64,000 nt of DNA, from assembly GCF_003885045.1 (NCBI RefSeq), contig NZ_RHJS01000002.1, positions 4,767,302-4,831,301 on the forward strand, in the 5' to 3' direction. Made by a program: the position numbers and the translations under genes. Below, in pieces: positions 61,591-64,000 of this stretch. The number at the start of each line of letters is the position of its first letter. Position 1 is the first letter of the stretch. Source of the stretch: Schaedlerella arabinosiphila. GTDB lineage: Bacteria; Bacillota; Clostridia; Lachnospirales; Lachnospiraceae. The notes below the pieces were generated by a model. The model had not been told where the DNA came from and did not search any database. It was given only the letters and a program-made list of their open reading frames with translations.

Positions 61591-62264
61591 TAACAGAATA
61601 ACCGCCGCCCATCAGCGGCAGATAAAGACAGGAAATCAAGAAAAGGTTTCCTGTTTTTTTGCGCCCAAAACCAAGCCGGATTTTGCACCGTAATAAAATA
61701 ATTCAACTACTTTCTGAAAACATTGCCTAAATTTCCTTTTTTCCCGTAGTAGGTAATAAGGGGAAAAATAATTGCCGGAAAGTTTGGCGTTTTTTGAAAC
61801 TGTCCGTATATCACTACAAAACGGAACTGATTTCAAGCCAAAAAAGGCTTCCAGTTTTCCGTTTTTGTCAAATGCTGTTGTGAAAACACGAAAAGAAATT
61901 CCGGGGAACTTTGCCAGATTTGCCTTGCCGTGCGTAGTAAGTAATAGAGGGAGAAATACCGCCGCATAGTTGGCAGAATCCACGCCGAGCAAGCCGGGGG
62001 TATCAGCAAAAGCCCACACAGAGGAAGCCGCCACTTTCTTAGAGCAAGATTCTACCACAGTACCAAATTTCGCCTACCGGCTCATTTTGTCCTGCGGGAA
62101 TCTTGTTGGGGTTGCCACCCCAAGCCCGCCTTTTTGCGGCTTACGCCGCTTGAAAAATCCCCGAAAAAATATTTTCGGATTTTTCAAAAAACACTTCCGT
62201 TTTGCCCCCTGTTTTTCTCCTATTGGTGAGAGGGCAAAGCATAAAAAGAAAGGAGTTGAAAGCC
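61591..62264. promoter_or_regulatory. Non-coding region before mobC, probable oriT region
   Basis: No gene seen. Two related words, cccgtagtaggtaataaggg (about 61745) and gcgtagtaagtaatagaggg (about 61932), occur. Near mobC there are several stem-loops: TTGGGGT/ACCCCAA (about 62105-62122), GCGGC/GCCGC (about 62136), GAAAAATCC..GAAAA/TTTTCGGATTTTTC (about 62152-62186). This is the usual site of the transfer origin in such modules; the nic site was not identified. Confidence 0.5.
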
Positions 62265-62660
62265 ATGAAAAGATACAACACGCCCCACCGCCACCGGGTA
62301 ATCAAGACACGCTTGACCGAGGAAGAATATGCAGAGTTTTCCGAGCGTGTCACCCTCTGCAAAATGAGCCAAGCCGAGTTTATCCGGCAAGCCCTTATCA
62401 AGTCAAGCATACGCCCGGTCATTACCGTTTCCCCGGTCAATGATGAACTGCTGTCTGCTGTTGGAAAACTCACAGCCGAGTATGGCAAGATAGGCGGCAA
62501 CTTGAATCAGATTGCCCGCTGTCTGAACGAGTACGGCGCACCTTATAACGCTCTCTCCCAAGAGGTACGAGCCGCCACAGCGGAGCTTGCCGCCTTGAAG
62601 TTTGAAGTCTTGCAGAAAGTAGGTGAAGCCGTTGGCAACGTTCAAACATATCAGCTCTAA
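62265..62660 (+). CDS. mobC: MobC-type relaxosome accessory protein
   Basis: Protein of 131 residues starting MKRYNTPHRHRVIKTRLTEE after AAAGGAG. An N-terminal RHH-like part is followed by the MobC motif GGNLNQIARCLNEYG and a helical tail (AALKFEVLQKVGEAV). It helps the relaxase open the DNA at oriT. It overlaps the relaxase start by 29 bp. Confidence 0.88.
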   Translation: MKRYNTPHRHRVIKTRLTEEEYAEFSERVTLCKMSQAEFIRQALIKSSIRPVITVSPVNDELLSAVGKLTAEYGKIGGNLNQIARCLNEYGAPYNALSQEVRAATAELAALKFEVLQKVGEAVGNVQTYQL

Positions 62661-64000
62661 AAACGCCGACTATGGAGCTGCCGAGCAGTACCTAACCTTT
62701 GAGCATGACGAGTTTACCATGAAGCCCACCCTTGATGAAAACGGGCGGCTTATACCCCGTGATGATTACCGCATATCTTCCCTTAATTGCGGCTGGGAGG
62801 ATTTCGCCATAGCGTGTATGCGCTCCAATCTCCACTATGGGAAAAACCAAAAGAGGGAGGACGTAAAGAGCCACCACTATATCATCAGCTTTGACCCCCG
62901 TGACGCACCCGACAACGGCTTGACCGTAGACCGGGCGCAAGCATTGGGCGAGGAATTTTGCAAGACGCATTTCCCCGGACACCAAGCCCTTGTATGCACC
63001 CACCCGGACGGACATAACCACAGCGGTAATATTCATGTGCATATCGTAATCAATTCTTTGCGGATTGCGGAAGTGCCGCTACTTCCCTACATGGAAAGAC
63101 CAGCGGACACAAGGGAGGGCTGTAAGCACCGCTGTACGGACGCAGCTATGGAGTATTTCAAAGCGGAAGTCATGGAGATGTGCCACCGGGAAAACCTCTA
63201 TCAGATTGACTTGCTGAACGGGAGCAATAACCGAGTTACCGAGCGTGAGTATTGGGCGAAACGGAAAGGACAAGCCGCACTGGATAAAGAGAACACTTCC
63301 CTTGCCGCCGCAGGTGAGCCGCCCAAACTTACGAAATTTGAAACCGCCAAAGAGAAGCTACGGCGCACGATCCGCACCGCCCTGTCCTCTGCTACCTCTT
63401 TTGAGGACTTCGCCGGGAAGCTGTTACAGCAAGGCGTGACCGTCAAGGAAAGCCGGGGAAGATTGTCGTATCTCACGCCGGACAGGACGAAGCCCATCAC
63501 CGCCCGGAAGCTGGGTGATGATTTTGACCGTGCCGCCGTACTGGAAACACTCTCCCAAAACGCACAGAACGCCACAAGAGCCGCCGAAAAGCCCTTACCC
63601 AAACAGGAATACTCCCGCAGCATAAAAGACCGTTTACAGCGTAACAAAGCCGCCATAAACGCCCCGAAGAATGACGGAGTACAGCGCATGGTAGACCGGG
63701 AAGCCAAGCGAGCCGAGGGCAAGGGCATAGGATATGACCGCTGGGCGGCTGTCCACAACCTAAAGCAAATGGCGGCGACCATAAGTATTTACGAGGAATC
63801 CGGCTTTTCTTCCCCGGAAGAACTGGAAGCCGCCCTTGCCGCCGCCAGTGCGGGCTTGCATGAAACCACCGGGAAACTGAAAGCCGTGGAAAGCACTTTA
63901 CGGGAGAAAAAAGACTTGCAGAAACAGCTATTAGCCTACATCAAGACCAAGCCAGCCCGTGACGGATTGCGGGCGCAGAAAACGGAGAAAGCCCGGAGAG
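62632..64000 (+). CDS. MOB-type relaxase (MobA/MobL-like), 3' end outside the window
   Basis: At least 456 residues from a TTG start (62632) after AGGTGAAG: (M)ATFKHISSKNADYGAAEQYL. The relaxase motif with the metal-binding histidines is HPDGHNHSGNIHVHIVINSL; an upstream YIISFDPRD strand belongs to the same fold. A long helical C-terminal part follows (residues ~240 on). It nicks and pilots the element DNA in conjugation. No stop is reached by 64000, so the gene is partial in this window. Confidence 0.9.
   Translation, partial: MATFKHISSKNADYGAAEQYLTFEHDEFTMKPTLDENGRLIPRDDYRISSLNCGWEDFAIACMRSNLHYGKNQKREDVKSHHYIISFDPRDAPDNGLTVDRAQALGEEFCKTHFPGHQALVCTHPDGHNHSGNIHVHIVINSLRIAEVPLLPYMERPADTREGCKHRCTDAAMEYFKAEVMEMCHRENLYQIDLLNGSNNRVTEREYWAKRKGQAALDKENTSLAAAGEPPKLTKFETAKEKLRRTIRTALSSATSFEDFAGKLLQQGVTVKESRGRLSYLTPDRTKPITARKLGDDFDRAAVLETLSQNAQNATRAAEKPLPKQEYSRSIKDRLQRNKAAINAPKNDGVQRMVDREAKRAEGKGIGYDRWAAVHNLKQMAATISIYEESGFSSPEELEAALAAASAGLHETTGKLKAVESTLREKKDLQKQLLAYIKTKPARDGLRAQKTEKARR

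Noticed and set aside
1..64000. tRNA, rRNA, tmRNA or T-box elements
   Set aside because: No cloverleaf, conserved rRNA word or T-box-like motif was noticed on reading through; absence is by eye only.

Overview
The window looks like a chromosomal segment of a Firmicutes bacterium, most likely a Lachnospiraceae-type gut clostridium. This rests on the gene families present (DUF4885-, DUF4317- and DUF1349-type proteins, AAA/PD-(D/E)XK proteins, several MacB/FtsX-type ABC modules with their own two-component systems), strong GGAGG ribosome binding sites and intermediate GC. No rRNA, tRNA or CRISPR was seen. It is an accessory region: ordinary transporter/regulator operons alternate with mobile elements, small toxin systems and many broken genes.

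Layout. 0-4.7 kb: a membrane protein and an Rpn-type nuclease gene, partly duplicated around remnants of a sugar-utilisation locus (ABC permease, GH91-like enzyme) and a small-ORF/GNAT pair. 4.8-7.8 kb: ArsR-type regulator and ABC exporter. 8.3-10.2 kb: complete 1922-bp insertion sequence with an 8-bp target duplication, placed between a promoter and its gene. 10.2-12.7 kb: small genes, a TetR/DUF4180 pair and the remnant of a type III toxin-antitoxin (TA) locus. 12.9-22.4 kb: FtsX-type ABC module with two ATPases and a two-component system, interrupted by a truncated type III TA locus, a holin-like small toxin, an integrase fragment and a DUF4885-type gene. 22.4-30 kb: DUF1349 protein, AAA/nuclease protein, DUF4317-type and coiled-coil proteins, an ECF sigma operon and an AlbA_2/HATPase protein. 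30-37 kb: cyclophilin lipoprotein and a second ABC/FtsX module with divergent two-component system. 37-42 kb: TetR/nucleoside phosphorylase operon with clear operators, transporter, redox genes and CrcB. 42-46.6 kb: two decayed genes and a complete IS4-family element. 46.9-50.4 kb: GHKL kinase with a residual LytTR regulator, and an intact type III TA locus. 50.5-58.2 kb: HMCES-type protein and a decayed ATPase + TOPRIM pair, broken by a second copy of the 1922-bp IS that itself carries an IS66 element. 58.8-60.4 kb: TetR and CDF transporter. 60.5-64 kb: start of a mobilisable or conjugative element (sigma factor, HTH proteins, MobC, relaxase), cut by the window end.

Themes. Three independent type III (RNA antitoxin) loci lie in one window: one intact, one truncated, one reduced to its RNA part and the toxin C-terminus. 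A family of 37-bp hairpins starting GTTAC and ending GTAAC is scattered between genes; two unrelated-sized elements with related ends are inserted at exactly the same position in two of these hairpins. A putative ATPase/TOPRIM anti-phage pair is present only as a wreck. All functional names are from memory of protein families and motifs read by eye; no database search was run.
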